Origin: Salinispirillum marinum
GTDB taxonomy: Bacteria > Pseudomonadota > Gammaproteobacteria > Pseudomonadales > Natronospirillaceae
Direction: 5' to 3' (one strand)
Assembly (NCBI RefSeq): GCF_042651565.1
Contig: NZ_JBHSDF010000004.1
Length of the DNA stretch: 64,000 nt
In this document: piece after piece, positions 36,709-45,028 of the stretch
How positions within the stretch are numbered: the first letter of the stretch is position 1
How the letters are laid out: every line of letters begins with the position of its first letter
Translations under genes and position numbers: made by a program
Notes under the pieces: model-generated
The model's input: the letters and a program-made list of their open reading frames with translations, nothing else
Databases searched by the model: none
Told to the model about the DNA's origin: nothing

Positions 36709-36737
36709 TTTATACCATACCCACCCCACATTGAAAA
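36709..36737 (-). promoter_or_regulatory. Probable rpsB promoter with GC-rich discriminator
   Basis: TTTTCA (36732-36737) and TATAAA (36709-36714), with a TATGG extended -10, are 17 bp apart on the minus strand. The bases after the -10 are GCGCGCGC, a discriminator typical of promoters repressed by ppGpp, as expected for a ribosomal gene. Confidence 0.6.
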
Positions 36738-36868
36738 GCAGAAATATCGACCGGCGGTATGCGCAGCGCCAGCGCCAGCATCGACATTTATAAAGGCGAT
36801 AGGATGAACTGCGGCCAAAAAAACACTACACTAGCGCTTCATTCTATTATCTGATGTTCTCTCCTTAC

Positions 36869-37654
36869 ATGGCCAAAGAAAGAATCACCCTCAAGACGCC
36901 GGACGAAATTGAGAAAATGCGTGTGGCTGGCCGTCTTGCCGCTGACGTGCTTGATATGATTACGCCCTATGTGACCGCCGGCATCAGCACGGGCGAATTA
37001 GACCGCATTTGTCATGACTATATTGTGAATGTGCAGAAGGCAGTGCCTGCCCCGCTGAATTACCGGGGTTTCCCCAAATCTATCTGCACCAGTGTGAACC
37101 ATGTCATTTGCCACGGCATACCGGATGACCAGAAAATTCTGAAGAAGGGTGACATCATTAATATCGATGTGACGGTCATCAAAGATGAATTTCACGGCGA
37201 CACCAGTAAGATGTTTGTCATTGGTGAACCTAAGCCGCACATTCAACGCTTAATTGACGTGACCCAAGAGTGCATGTACCTCGGCATTCAAGAAGCAGTG
37301 CCCGGTAACACCATTGGCGATATTGGCTATGTGATTCAACAACACGCGGAGAAGAATCATTACTCGGTGGTGCGTGAATACTGTGGTCATGGCATTGGCC
37401 GAGTGTTCCATGAGGACCCGCAAATTCTCCACTATGGTCGCCGCAATACTGGCACCGTCATTCAGGAAGGCATGACCTTTACGGTTGAGCCCATGATCAA
37501 TGCCGGTAAGCGTCATAATAAACTCCTGCCGGACGGCTGGACCGTCGTCACCAAGGACCACAAGCTCTCTGCACAGTGGGAACACACCATTGTCGTGACC
37601 AAAAATGGCCCCGAAGTGTTAACCCAACGGGCCGACGAAGTATTGCCCTTCTGA
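36869..37654 (+). CDS. map: Methionine aminopeptidase type I
   Basis: A 261-residue (or 266 if the ATG at 36854 is used) pita-bread metalloenzyme removing the initiator methionine. Metal ligands are in I-D-V-T-V (first Asp), H-G-D-T (second Asp), C-G-H-G-I-G-R (His), M-T-F-T-V-E-P-M (Glu) and Q-W-E-H-T (Glu). Alignment to the family favours the ATG at 36869 (MAKERITLKTPDEIEKM); neither ATG has a clear ribosome site. It is divergent from rpsB, as in E. coli. Confidence 0.96.
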   Translation: MAKERITLKTPDEIEKMRVAGRLAADVLDMITPYVTAGISTGELDRICHDYIVNVQKAVPAPLNYRGFPKSICTSVNHVICHGIPDDQKILKKGDIINIDVTVIKDEFHGDTSKMFVIGEPKPHIQRLIDVTQECMYLGIQEAVPGNTIGDIGYVIQQHAEKNHYSVVREYCGHGIGRVFHEDPQILHYGRRNTGTVIQEGMTFTVEPMINAGKRHNKLLPDGWTVVTKDHKLSAQWEHTIVVTKNGPEVLTQRADEVLPF

Positions 37655-37677
37655 CACATCGGATGACGGAACCCACC

Positions 37678-40350
37678 ATGTCAACGGCCTCCTTGCTTGA
37701 TGTAACTGCGGTACAACAGGCGCTGGCGAAAACGCCGGTCGCCCTGGGTGGATTAAAGAAAGCGCTGCGTTTAGCGCAGGACACATTAGACCAGCGCTTC
37801 GAATCGGGTGACTTCGTACGTGACCTCGTACAAAGTCGAGCCAACACCATCGATGAAATGCTGCATCTGCTGTGGAACCATTACACTTGGCCGGAAAATG
37901 CCGCCTTGGTCGCCGTCGGTGGCTATGGCCGGGGTGAACTGCTGCCGCGCTCGGATATTGACCTCTTGCTGCTCTTTGACCAAGAAGAAGACGTTCAGGG
38001 TGCCGTCGAGTCCGTCGAGCGCTTCATCACCCTGCTGTGGGATTTGAACCTGCACATCGGCCACAGCGTCCGCACATTGAAGGCGTGCATAGAAGAGGCG
38101 ACGGATGACGTGACTGTGGTCACCAATCTGGTGGAAGCCCGTTTACTTAGCGGCAACAGCACCTTGTTCGAGCACATGCTTGAACGTGTCAGTCCACCAC
38201 ATATTTGGCCCAGCGCACATTTCTACAAGGCCAAGCTCAATGAACAGGCACTGCGCTACGAAAAATACGGCAATACCGCCTACAACCTTGAGCCAAACGT
38301 AAAAACCTCACCCGGTGGCTTGCGTGATATTCAAACCATCGGCTGGGTGACCAAGCGGCACTTTGGTGACGATAACTTAGAGACCCTTATTTCACGTGGG
38401 TTTTTAACCGAAGCTGAATTCCAAACCTTGATGGAAGGGCAAGACTATTTGTGGCGAATACGCTACGCCCTGCACGTCATCAGTGGCCGCGAAGAAGACC
38501 GCCTGCTGTTCGACTTACAGAAGGCCGTTGCCGAAGCCTTTGGTTTCTCGGACAACGATGAAGCGTTAGGCGTCGAGCAGTTGATGAAAACCTATTACCG
38601 GACGGTATTTAGGTTGCGTGAATTGAACGACATGCTGCTCCAGCATTTCGATGAAGTGATTTTAAACACCGATCTCCCTGCCCCGCCCGTTAAGCTCAAC
38701 TCACGTTTCTTAAACAACAACGGTTACATCGAAATAAGCCACCCGCGCGTGTTCGACAAAACGCCCTCGGCATTGATGGAAATCTTTGTGTTGCTGGCCC
38801 ATAACCCGGAACTCAAGGGTGTACGTGCCAGTACCATTCGCGCAATCTATGAACATCGTTACCTCATTGGCCCCGCGTTTCGAAACGATATTCGCAACAT
38901 CTCGTTCTTTATTGAGCTGTTCCGCGCACCACAGGGGGTCAGCACCAACTTACGGCGCATGAGTGCCTACGGCATTTTAGGTCTGTATTTACCCGAGTTT
39001 GGGCAAGTCATCGGGCAAATGCAGTTTGACCTTTTTCACGTGTATACGGTGGATGCGCACAGTCTACAGACCGTGTCGAATTTACGGCGCTTCCGACATC
39101 GTTCGAACCTCGTTGAATTCCCGATTGCCAGTGTAGTCATCCACCAACTCCCCAAAGTCGAACTCATTTATATTGCGGGCTTGTTTCATGACCTTGGCAA
39201 AGGCAAGGGTGGCGACCATTCCATCATCGGTGCGGAAGAGGCCTTCCAGTTTTGCGAACGCCACCGACTGCCGCAGTGGGATACCGAACTGGTGGTGTGG
39301 TTGGTGCGTCATCACCTATTAATGTCGCTCACCGCACAACGGGAAGATATCTCCGACCCGGATGTGATCAATCGTTTCACTCAAAAAGTACAGGACCTCG
39401 TGCATCTGGACTACCTCTACGTCCTGACCGTGGCCGACATCAACGCCACCAACCCCGCACTTTGGAACAGCTGGCGCGCTGCCTTGTTAAAGCAGTTATA
39501 TACTGAAACCAAGCGCGCACTGCGCCGTGGCTTGGAGAACCCGGTTGGCAAGGATGAACGCATAGAAGACACCAAACACAAAGCCATCGAACTGCTGCAA
39601 GCCGATGGTTTTGATGCCGACACCGTGCGGGCTATTTGGGACAACCCTGGTGACGACTACTTCCTGCGCGAATCGGCGGAAAACATCGCTTGGCATACCA
39701 AGGCCATATCCGCCCAGGGTGCCGGTACGCCAATGGTACTGATTCAAGAATTGAACGCCGGAGCCTTCGAGTCAGCCACACAAATATTCGTCTATGGGCC
39801 CGACCGTGCGCACCTGTTTGCCGACATTGCGTATGTGATGGATCAGCTCGGTTTAAACATCCATGATGCGCGCATCATGACCTCACCATCGTCCAATTAT
39901 TCACTCGATACCTTTATCGTATTGGAAGAGGATGGCAGCCCCATCGACATGAACGACACCGAGCGGCTGCGTGAAATTCAGCACCGGTTATTGCTAACCA
40001 TCGCCGAGCCACCGGAACGCCGGCAGATCAGTCGTCGCGTACCGCGCGTGTTAAAACACTTTAATGTGCCGACCAGGGTCAACCTATCGAACGACTTCAT
40101 TAATCACCGCACCGTGGTGGAAGTCATCACCACCGACCGCCCCGGCTTACTGGCCCTAATCGGTGAAGTGTTCATTGAACTGGGGCTGAATCTACAAAAT
40201 GCACGCATCTCAACCTTGGGTGAGCGCGTAGAAGACGTGTTCTTTGTAGTGGATGCGCGCAATAATGAACCCATTCATGACCCTGATTTTGGCGAACGCG
40301 TGCGCAGCTTGCTGACGCAAAAACTGAACAAACTGATCGAGCAGACCTGA
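37678..40350 (+). CDS. glnD: Bifunctional PII uridylyltransferase/uridylyl-removing enzyme
   Basis: An 890-residue nitrogen sensor that uridylylates PII proteins when glutamine is low and removes UMP when it is high. The nucleotidyltransferase motif is G-G-Y-G-R-G-E-L-x-P-x-S-D-I-D-L (about 80-95), the HD hydrolase motif F-H-D-L-G-K-G near 500, and two ACT domains for glutamine sensing lie at the C-terminus (about 690-890). The ATG at 37678 with GGA 7 nt upstream gives exactly the E. coli length. It overlaps dapC by 1 bp. Confidence 0.97.
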   Translation: MSTASLLDVTAVQQALAKTPVALGGLKKALRLAQDTLDQRFESGDFVRDLVQSRANTIDEMLHLLWNHYTWPENAALVAVGGYGRGELLPRSDIDLLLLFDQEEDVQGAVESVERFITLLWDLNLHIGHSVRTLKACIEEATDDVTVVTNLVEARLLSGNSTLFEHMLERVSPPHIWPSAHFYKAKLNEQALRYEKYGNTAYNLEPNVKTSPGGLRDIQTIGWVTKRHFGDDNLETLISRGFLTEAEFQTLMEGQDYLWRIRYALHVISGREEDRLLFDLQKAVAEAFGFSDNDEALGVEQLMKTYYRTVFRLRELNDMLLQHFDEVILNTDLPAPPVKLNSRFLNNNGYIEISHPRVFDKTPSALMEIFVLLAHNPELKGVRASTIRAIYEHRYLIGPAFRNDIRNISFFIELFRAPQGVSTNLRRMSAYGILGLYLPEFGQVIGQMQFDLFHVYTVDAHSLQTVSNLRRFRHRSNLVEFPIASVVIHQLPKVELIYIAGLFHDLGKGKGGDHSIIGAEEAFQFCERHRLPQWDTELVVWLVRHHLLMSLTAQREDISDPDVINRFTQKVQDLVHLDYLYVLTVADINATNPALWNSWRAALLKQLYTETKRALRRGLENPVGKDERIEDTKHKAIELLQADGFDADTVRAIWDNPGDDYFLRESAENIAWHTKAISAQGAGTPMVLIQELNAGAFESATQIFVYGPDRAHLFADIAYVMDQLGLNIHDARIMTSPSSNYSLDTFIVLEEDGSPIDMNDTERLREIQHRLLLTIAEPPERRQISRRVPRVLKHFNVPTRVNLSNDFINHRTVVEVITTDRPGLLALIGEVFIELGLNLQNARISTLGERVEDVFFVVDARNNEPIHDPDFGERVRSLLTQKLNKLIEQT

Positions 40351-41564
40351 TGAATTCTTTGCTGAATGACTTACAGCCCTACCCTTTTGAGCGTTTACGT
40401 GACCTCAAAGCAGCCGTTACGCCCAACGCAGAGCTGCCGCACATCGCGCTGTCGATTGGCGAGCCCAAGCACGCGGCACCCTTGTTTGTGCGTGATGCAC
40501 TGGCCGATGCGCTGGACGACCTGGAAGTGTACCCCACCACGGCGGGTCTACCGGAGCTACGCCACGTGATTGCGCGCTGGTTAGAGCAACGTTTTGACTT
40601 ATCGAAGGTTGATGGCTTGCAACAGGTATTGCCCGTATGCGGTACCCGCGAAGCCATCTTTTCATTCATTCAAGCCGCGTTCGACCCAAGCCAAGCCGAC
40701 CAACGGCCCTACATCATGACGCCCAACCCCTTCTACCAAATTTATGAAGGCGCTACCTTATTAGCGGGTGGGCAAACCTGGCTGTTAAACTGCACCGCCG
40801 AACACGGCTTCAACCCGGATTTCCAAGCCATACCCGATGACGTTTGGGCCAAAACGCAGATTCTCTTTCTGTGCAGCCCCGGCAACCCGACCGGTGCAGT
40901 GATTCCACTGGACACCCTTGTTTGGTTGCTGGACAAAGCAGCACAACATAACGTAATTGTCGCCAGCGACGAATGCTATTCCGAAATCTACTTCACCGAA
41001 AATGAACGCCCAATCGGCTTACTCGAAGCCTGCCGCGCCCGTGGCGATAGCGCGTTCAAGAATGCTGTGGTGTTTCACTCCTTGTCCAAACGTTCCAACC
41101 TGCCCGGACTGCGCTCCGGCTTTATTGCCGGTGATGCCGCATTGCTAAAACCCTATTTAAATTACCGGACCTACCATGGTTCCGCCTTGCCGTTACAGGT
41201 GCAAAAGGCCAGCATGGCGGCATGGCAAGATGAAACGCATGTTGAACACAACCGTTCAGCCTATCGGGAAAAGTTTCGCCGTGTGTTGGCCATTCTAGAA
41301 AGCAAACTTGGCGTACAAATGCCCGATGCAGGGTTTTATTTATGGGCCAAAACGCCCATTCCCGATACAGATTTCGCCCAACAATTATTTGCGCAGCAGC
41401 ATGTCACCGTGCTGCCGGGCAGTTTTTTAGGCCGTGAAATGGATGGTATTAATCCCGGTGCGGGTTACGTTCGTATGGCTTTGGTAGCCACATTGCCAGA
41501 ATGCATTGAGGCCGCCGAACGCATTGCACGCTTCGTCGATCAACTCTCTCATGCAAAAGGATAA
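40350..41564 (+). CDS. dapC: Succinyldiaminopimelate aminotransferase (DapC type)
   Basis: A 404-residue fold-type I PLP aminotransferase. Class I/II features include S-I-G-E-P-K-H near 35, C-S-P-G-N-P-T-G near 180, D-E-C-Y near 210, and the PLP lysine in S-L-S-K-R-S-N-L-P-G-L-R (about 245). The MNS.L..LQPYPFE.L..L start and linkage to dapD are those of DapC, which aminates N-succinyl-2-amino-6-oxopimelate in the lysine/DAP pathway. The start overlaps glnD (TGATG). Confidence 0.93.
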   Translation: MNSLLNDLQPYPFERLRDLKAAVTPNAELPHIALSIGEPKHAAPLFVRDALADALDDLEVYPTTAGLPELRHVIARWLEQRFDLSKVDGLQQVLPVCGTREAIFSFIQAAFDPSQADQRPYIMTPNPFYQIYEGATLLAGGQTWLLNCTAEHGFNPDFQAIPDDVWAKTQILFLCSPGNPTGAVIPLDTLVWLLDKAAQHNVIVASDECYSEIYFTENERPIGLLEACRARGDSAFKNAVVFHSLSKRSNLPGLRSGFIAGDAALLKPYLNYRTYHGSALPLQVQKASMAAWQDETHVEHNRSAYREKFRRVLAILESKLGVQMPDAGFYLWAKTPIPDTDFAQQLFAQQHVTVLPGSFLGREMDGINPGAGYVRMALVATLPECIEAAERIARFVDQLSHAKG

Positions 41565-41573
41565 GTTAGACTA

Positions 41574-41927
41574 ATGATTAAGGTGTATGGCATCAAACAG
41601 TGTGACACTATGAAAAAAGCGTTCACTTGGCTAAACGAAAAAAACATACCCTATGATTTTCATGACTACAAAAAAGCGGATTTAGCACCCGCTACGTTCG
41701 TCAATTGGCTTAACCAAGCCGACACTGGCGTTTTAATTAATCGCCGCGGCACGACCTGGCGTAAATTGTCGGCTGACCAACAAGCCGCCTGTGATTCCGG
41801 CGATGCCGAACAGATTGCGGCGGTGGCCGTGGCTAATTCATCGGTCATTAAACGCCCGGTGGTCGAAACCGAAAACGGACTATTGGTTGGTTTTAACGCC
41901 GCCCAATGGACAGAACATTTTGCTTAA
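41574..41927 (+). CDS. ArsC/Spx-family thioredoxin-fold protein (YffB-like)
   Basis: A 117-residue ArsC-family protein of the YffB group. It starts V-Y-G-I-K-Q-C-D-T-M-K-K-A with a single active-site cysteine (Cys10), has H-D-Y-K-K near 32, and the N-R-R-G-T-T-W-R-K-L segment. YffB-type proteins bind glutathione, but no arsenate reductase role is established. It sits between dapC and dapD, where the same gene is found in Pseudomonas; a role in lysine synthesis is not implied by sequence. Confidence 0.85.
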   Translation: MIKVYGIKQCDTMKKAFTWLNEKNIPYDFHDYKKADLAPATFVNWLNQADTGVLINRRGTTWRKLSADQQAACDSGDAEQIAAVAVANSSVIKRPVVETENGLLVGFNAAQWTEHFA

Positions 41928-41940
41928 TAGAGGACAGACC

Positions 41941-42966
41941 ATGACATTCGCATTGGCCTTAGGCACCATCACCCGTAATTCATCGGGAAAGATCATTGAA
42001 GCCTATTTTCCCCAGCCCATACTTAACCCTTCCGATGAATTGGTCAGTAAAGCACGTGATCTCGGCTATGAGGGTGGCAACGCCGTGCTCGAACTGCGCA
42101 GCACCAACCTGACCTATTTGGCACAACCCATGGTCGATGCTGGTTTCACGCGATCAGCACATTTCGCCGCTCGTGGCGCAGTGTATGAAACCCCCTCTAT
42201 TTTGGTGGTATTGGAAACCGACCAAGCACCGACAACCGTAGCGGAAGCCTTCTTGAAATTGCATTTGTTGTCGCACCGGTTGGTAAAACCACAAAGCATC
42301 AATCTGAACGGCATGTTTGGATTGCTGCACAACATTGCCTGGACCAACCAAGGCCCGATTGACGTCACCGACCTGCCACATCGCCAAATGCAGGCCCGCC
42401 TCACCGGCGAGCGCTTGACGGTTGATTCTGTCGACAAATTCCCCCGAATGGCCGATTACGTGATTCCTGAAGGTGTACGCATTGCCGACACCGCACGCGT
42501 GCGCTTGGGCGCTTATGTGGGCGAAGGCACTACCGTCATGCACGAAGGCTTTATTAATTTCAACGCCGGTACATTAGGTACCAGCATGGTGGAAGGCCGC
42601 ATTTCTGCTGGCGTGATCGTAGGTAACGGTTCAGACCTTGGCGGCGGTTGCTCCACCATGGGCACGCTGTCAGGCGGTGGCAATATTGTTATCAGTGTTG
42701 GCGACAACTGCCTGTTGGGTGCAAATTCCGGCATCGGCATTCCCTTGGGCGATCGTTGCACGGTGGAGTCTGGCTTGTACATCACGGCGGGCACCAAAGT
42801 ACAATTGTTAGACGACAAAAACCAACCGGTAGACGTGGTAAAAGCCCGCGACTTGGCCGGTAAGTCAGACCTATTGTTCCGCCGTAATTCCACCAACGGT
42901 CAAGTGGAATGTTTAACCAACAAGTCTGCGGTGCAATTGAACGACGAACTGCACAGCAACAATTAG
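41941..42966 (+). CDS. dapD: 2,3,4,5-tetrahydropyridine-2,6-dicarboxylate N-succinyltransferase
   Basis: A 341-residue enzyme succinylating tetrahydrodipicolinate in the DAP/lysine branch. It is the longer DapD type found in Pseudomonas, with an N-terminal domain (about 1-160) and a left-handed beta-helix containing V-G-E-G-T-T-V-M-H-E-G-F-I-N-F-N and G-S-D-L-G-G-G-C-S-T-M-G-T-L-S-G-G. The ATG at 41941 has GAGGA upstream; an in-frame extension back to 41791 overlaps the ArsC-like gene and is not used. Confidence 0.95.
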   Translation: MTFALALGTITRNSSGKIIEAYFPQPILNPSDELVSKARDLGYEGGNAVLELRSTNLTYLAQPMVDAGFTRSAHFAARGAVYETPSILVVLETDQAPTTVAEAFLKLHLLSHRLVKPQSINLNGMFGLLHNIAWTNQGPIDVTDLPHRQMQARLTGERLTVDSVDKFPRMADYVIPEGVRIADTARVRLGAYVGEGTTVMHEGFINFNAGTLGTSMVEGRISAGVIVGNGSDLGGGCSTMGTLSGGGNIVISVGDNCLLGANSGIGIPLGDRCTVESGLYITAGTKVQLLDDKNQPVDVVKARDLAGKSDLLFRRNSTNGQVECLTNKSAVQLNDELHSNN

Positions 42967-42987
42967 TCTTTAAATCGTCATAGAATT

Positions 42988-43014
42988 GCCGTCGAGTTGT
43001 CACAACTCGACGGC
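42988..43014. terminator. Perfect 27-bp palindrome after dapD
   Basis: GCCGTCGAGTTGT and ACAACTCGACGGC form 13-bp arms around a single C, 22 nt after the dapD stop. There is no T-run. It may act as a terminator or mRNA-stabilising hairpin, or as a DNA palindrome for a protein. Confidence 0.6.
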
Positions 43015-43047
43015 AAGCTTGGTCATTATCCCCGACACGTGGACAAG

Positions 43048-43854
43048 ATGATGACCAGCACCCACTATCGCACGCTCTGGATCTCCGACACGCACCTAGG
43101 CAACCGCAATACCCAAGCGGACCATCTTCTGGAATTCCTGCAACAACATACCTGTGACACGCTGTTTTTGGTCGGCGACATCATTGACCTCTGGAAGATG
43201 AGCAAAAAAGGTCATTGGCCCAAAAGTCACCAAGCGGTGGTCAACCACGTCATCACCATGGCGGAAAATGGCGTTCGAGTGCTTTACGTACCAGGCAACC
43301 ATGACCCATTCTTTCGTAAATTGGTTGGACATCGGCTAGGCCGAATCGAAGTCCATGAAGAATACGTGCACACATTGCTCGACGGACGTCAGCTTTTGGT
43401 GCTGCATGGCGACTGCTTTGACGACCACATTGCGCATTCTCGGGTGCTGTTCTGGATCGGCGATCATGCCTATGAAACCATCGTGCGGCTGAACCGCTGG
43501 CTCAACCAATGGCGCGCTCGTTTGGGTAAATCGTATTGGTCGCTGTCCGGCTTCTTAAAAGTTCGCAGTAAAAAAGCACAGCATTTTGTGCAGCAGTTTG
43601 AGCAAAAAGCCATTGCCGAAGCGCGAAGCCGTGGCTTAGATGGCATTGTGTGTGGCCACATCCACCAAGCGAAGCTGGAAGAAGTAGACGGCGTGCTGTA
43701 CATCAACGATGGCGATTGGTTAGAGAGCTGTTCAAGCGTGGTAGAAACGCAAGATGGCACACTGCAACTGCTGCACTGGGCTACCGCACACCAGCAGCGT
43801 GTTACGCTGCCGCCGAAAGTTACCAAGAAGCCACGCCCTGCGTTTTCGTCGTAA
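43048..43854 (+). CDS. UDP-2,3-diacylglucosamine diphosphatase family metallophosphoesterase (LpxH-like)
   Basis: A 268-residue calcineurin-like phosphoesterase. The dimetal motifs are in order: S-D-T-H-L-G (about 13), G-D-I-I-D-L-W (about 43), G-N-H-D (about 88), H-G-D-C-F-D (about 122) and G-H-I-H-Q-A (about 205). This is the LpxH2/COG2908 type; LpxH hydrolyses UDP-diacylglucosamine to lipid X for lipid A. With lpxA, lpxB and lpxD in the window this fits, though a paralogue with another role is possible. The ATG at 43048 is chosen because an upstream TTG frame crosses the palindrome. Confidence 0.8.
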   Translation: MMTSTHYRTLWISDTHLGNRNTQADHLLEFLQQHTCDTLFLVGDIIDLWKMSKKGHWPKSHQAVVNHVITMAENGVRVLYVPGNHDPFFRKLVGHRLGRIEVHEEYVHTLLDGRQLLVLHGDCFDDHIAHSRVLFWIGDHAYETIVRLNRWLNQWRARLGKSYWSLSGFLKVRSKKAQHFVQQFEQKAIAEARSRGLDGIVCGHIHQAKLEEVDGVLYINDGDWLESCSSVVETQDGTLQLLHWATAHQQRVTLPPKVTKKPRPAFSS

Positions 43855-43900
43855 TTTACGACGCCAAGCCATTGCCGCGTACGGCACCGCCCTCAGTCAA

Positions 43901-43916
43901 TCCCGCGCAGGCGGGA
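43901..43916. repeat. Short extragenic palindrome
   Basis: TCCCGC-GCAG-GCGGGA, flanked by GTCAA and ATC, resembles the very widespread class of CCCGC-GCAG-GCGGG extragenic palindromes. It lies 46 bp after the phosphoesterase gene. Confidence 0.7.
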
Positions 43917-43935
43917 ATCAAAATCCTACGGCCAC

Positions 43936-44018
43936 GGCATGGACTTTCGGGGCATGCCTCCGGCGCTTCACGGCAGGCCGGAAGGCGCGCCTTGAGGCAT
44001 ACCCCTAAGTCCATTGCC
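43936..44018. repeat. Large REP-like hairpin repeat, copy 1
   Basis: An 83-nt imperfect inverted repeat, arms at 43936-43960 and 43994-44018 (GGCATGGACTT.. and ..AAGTCCATTGCC outside; GGGGCATGCCTC and GAGGCATACCCC inside). The centre contains CACGGCAGGCCGG. A second copy lies in inverse orientation at 62.34-62.40 kb. It marks the left edge of the accessory island. The remainder of the 43855-44200 gap is AT-rich and shows only a possible T7 terminator tail near 44045. Confidence 0.8.
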
Positions 44019-44160
44019 TTCACCAGCGCCGCTCAAAAACATACTGTTTTTTTACGTGCATATCTGCGTTTTTCTGCTAATCTTGTTTAGAATAGTCTGT
44101 TGTACACTGTCCATCATATTTATGCGTATGCTCTATAAATAAACCAAAAGGATATCGCAT

Positions 44161-44208
44161 ATGAATATACTTCTACCAAGTAATCAACAGGATGTATTAA
44201 ATGGCTGA
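44161..44208 (+). CDS. 15-codon leader ORF upstream of the HEPN-like gene
   Basis: ATG at 44161 is preceded by AAAAGGAT at good spacing and opens a 15-codon frame (MNILLPSNQQDVLNG) whose TGA at 44206 lies inside the next gene, whose ATG is at 44201. The 8-bp overlap suggests translational coupling. The downstream gene itself has only a GGAT-like site, so most ribosomes may arrive from this leader. Confidence 0.45.
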   Translation: MNILLPSNQQDVLNG

Positions 44209-44983
44209 AACACACAAGGAAAAGGTAGAAAGATTTATTAATTTCAATCGGGATAGGATTAATTCTGCATTTTCTGATTTCAATCTGAACGAACAAAGTG
44301 TCAACGCCAAAATATTGCTGTGCTCAATCATTGATTCTTTAGCTAAAAGCCGATTCCCGAAAATATCAAGCAATGGTGAGCGCTTCAAGCGCACTATTCA
44401 AACATCTGCAAAATGGAATGACTGTGAACGCATTAGTCTTCTACACCTAAAGAGAGCTCTACAGGTCTCACATAATGATAATCGAGACTTTAAATCTTTA
44501 AGCGACTGGGTTGACTCTACAGTAAATATTTGTTTCAACATTGACAATAAAACCCTTTCTACTGAAATTGCGATTAGCAATGACCCGGAACCAAAAAATG
44601 TACTAAAGCTTTGGCCTCACGATAAAAACAACTCCCCTATAAAACTTGGTTCAATACATTGGAATCAACTAACCCATAAAAATCTTTTCTGGCTGTATAG
44701 AAATTCTCTTATGCATGAATATCGTATTCCTGGCAGGGCTATTGAGTTAAATGTTACAAAGGTCGAGCCATTCTATCAAAAGGTATACCAAATTGAAGAT
44801 TATTGCCCTGACGAGGGAGTTTCTTTTACCCATAGATGGGAACTATTGTATCCTAGTGGATTCTTTCGAGTAGTTGCTGAAAACATTCTGGAAGATGTGG
44901 CAAAATATCATAAGACGGAAGGAACAAGTCCATTTAAGGATTACTCTGATGGAACATTTTGGATCCCGAATTTTAATGACTAA
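44201..44983 (+). CDS. Hypothetical protein with HEPN-like RNxxxH motif
   Basis: A 260-residue protein I do not recognise as a named family. It is mostly helical, cytosolic, with no signal or membrane segment. Residues 167-172 read R-N-S-L-M-H, preceded by an aromatic-rich helix (HKNLFWLY); this fits the R-[polar]-x3-H catalytic motif of HEPN ribonucleases found in many toxins and abortive-infection proteins. The N-terminal part (about 30-60) is an amphipathic helical segment with an 'LLCSIIDSLAK' core, also compatible with a HEPN-type bundle. The gene is clearly AT-richer and uses rarer codons than its neighbours, implying transfer. A defence or stress toxin is inference; the motif could be chance. 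Confidence 0.55.
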   Translation: MAETHKEKVERFINFNRDRINSAFSDFNLNEQSVNAKILLCSIIDSLAKSRFPKISSNGERFKRTIQTSAKWNDCERISLLHLKRALQVSHNDNRDFKSLSDWVDSTVNICFNIDNKTLSTEIAISNDPEPKNVLKLWPHDKNNSPIKLGSIHWNQLTHKNLFWLYRNSLMHEYRIPGRAIELNVTKVEPFYQKVYQIEDYCPDEGVSFTHRWELLYPSGFFRVVAENILEDVAKYHKTEGTSPFKDYSDGTFWIPNFND

Positions 44984-45028
44984 TTCTAACAAGCGATTAC
45001 TAAAAAAATTTCTGGACTAGGAAAAAAT

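Noticed and set aside
43855..44200. Transposon or IS remnant at the left edge of the island
   Set aside because: Only extragenic palindromes are present; there is no transposase fragment or target duplication that I can see.
44984..45028. Possible integron attC site after the HEPN-like gene (CTAACAAGC)
   Set aside because: The gap to the next gene is only 45 bp, no complementary GTTRRRY core is present, and no integrase is seen.
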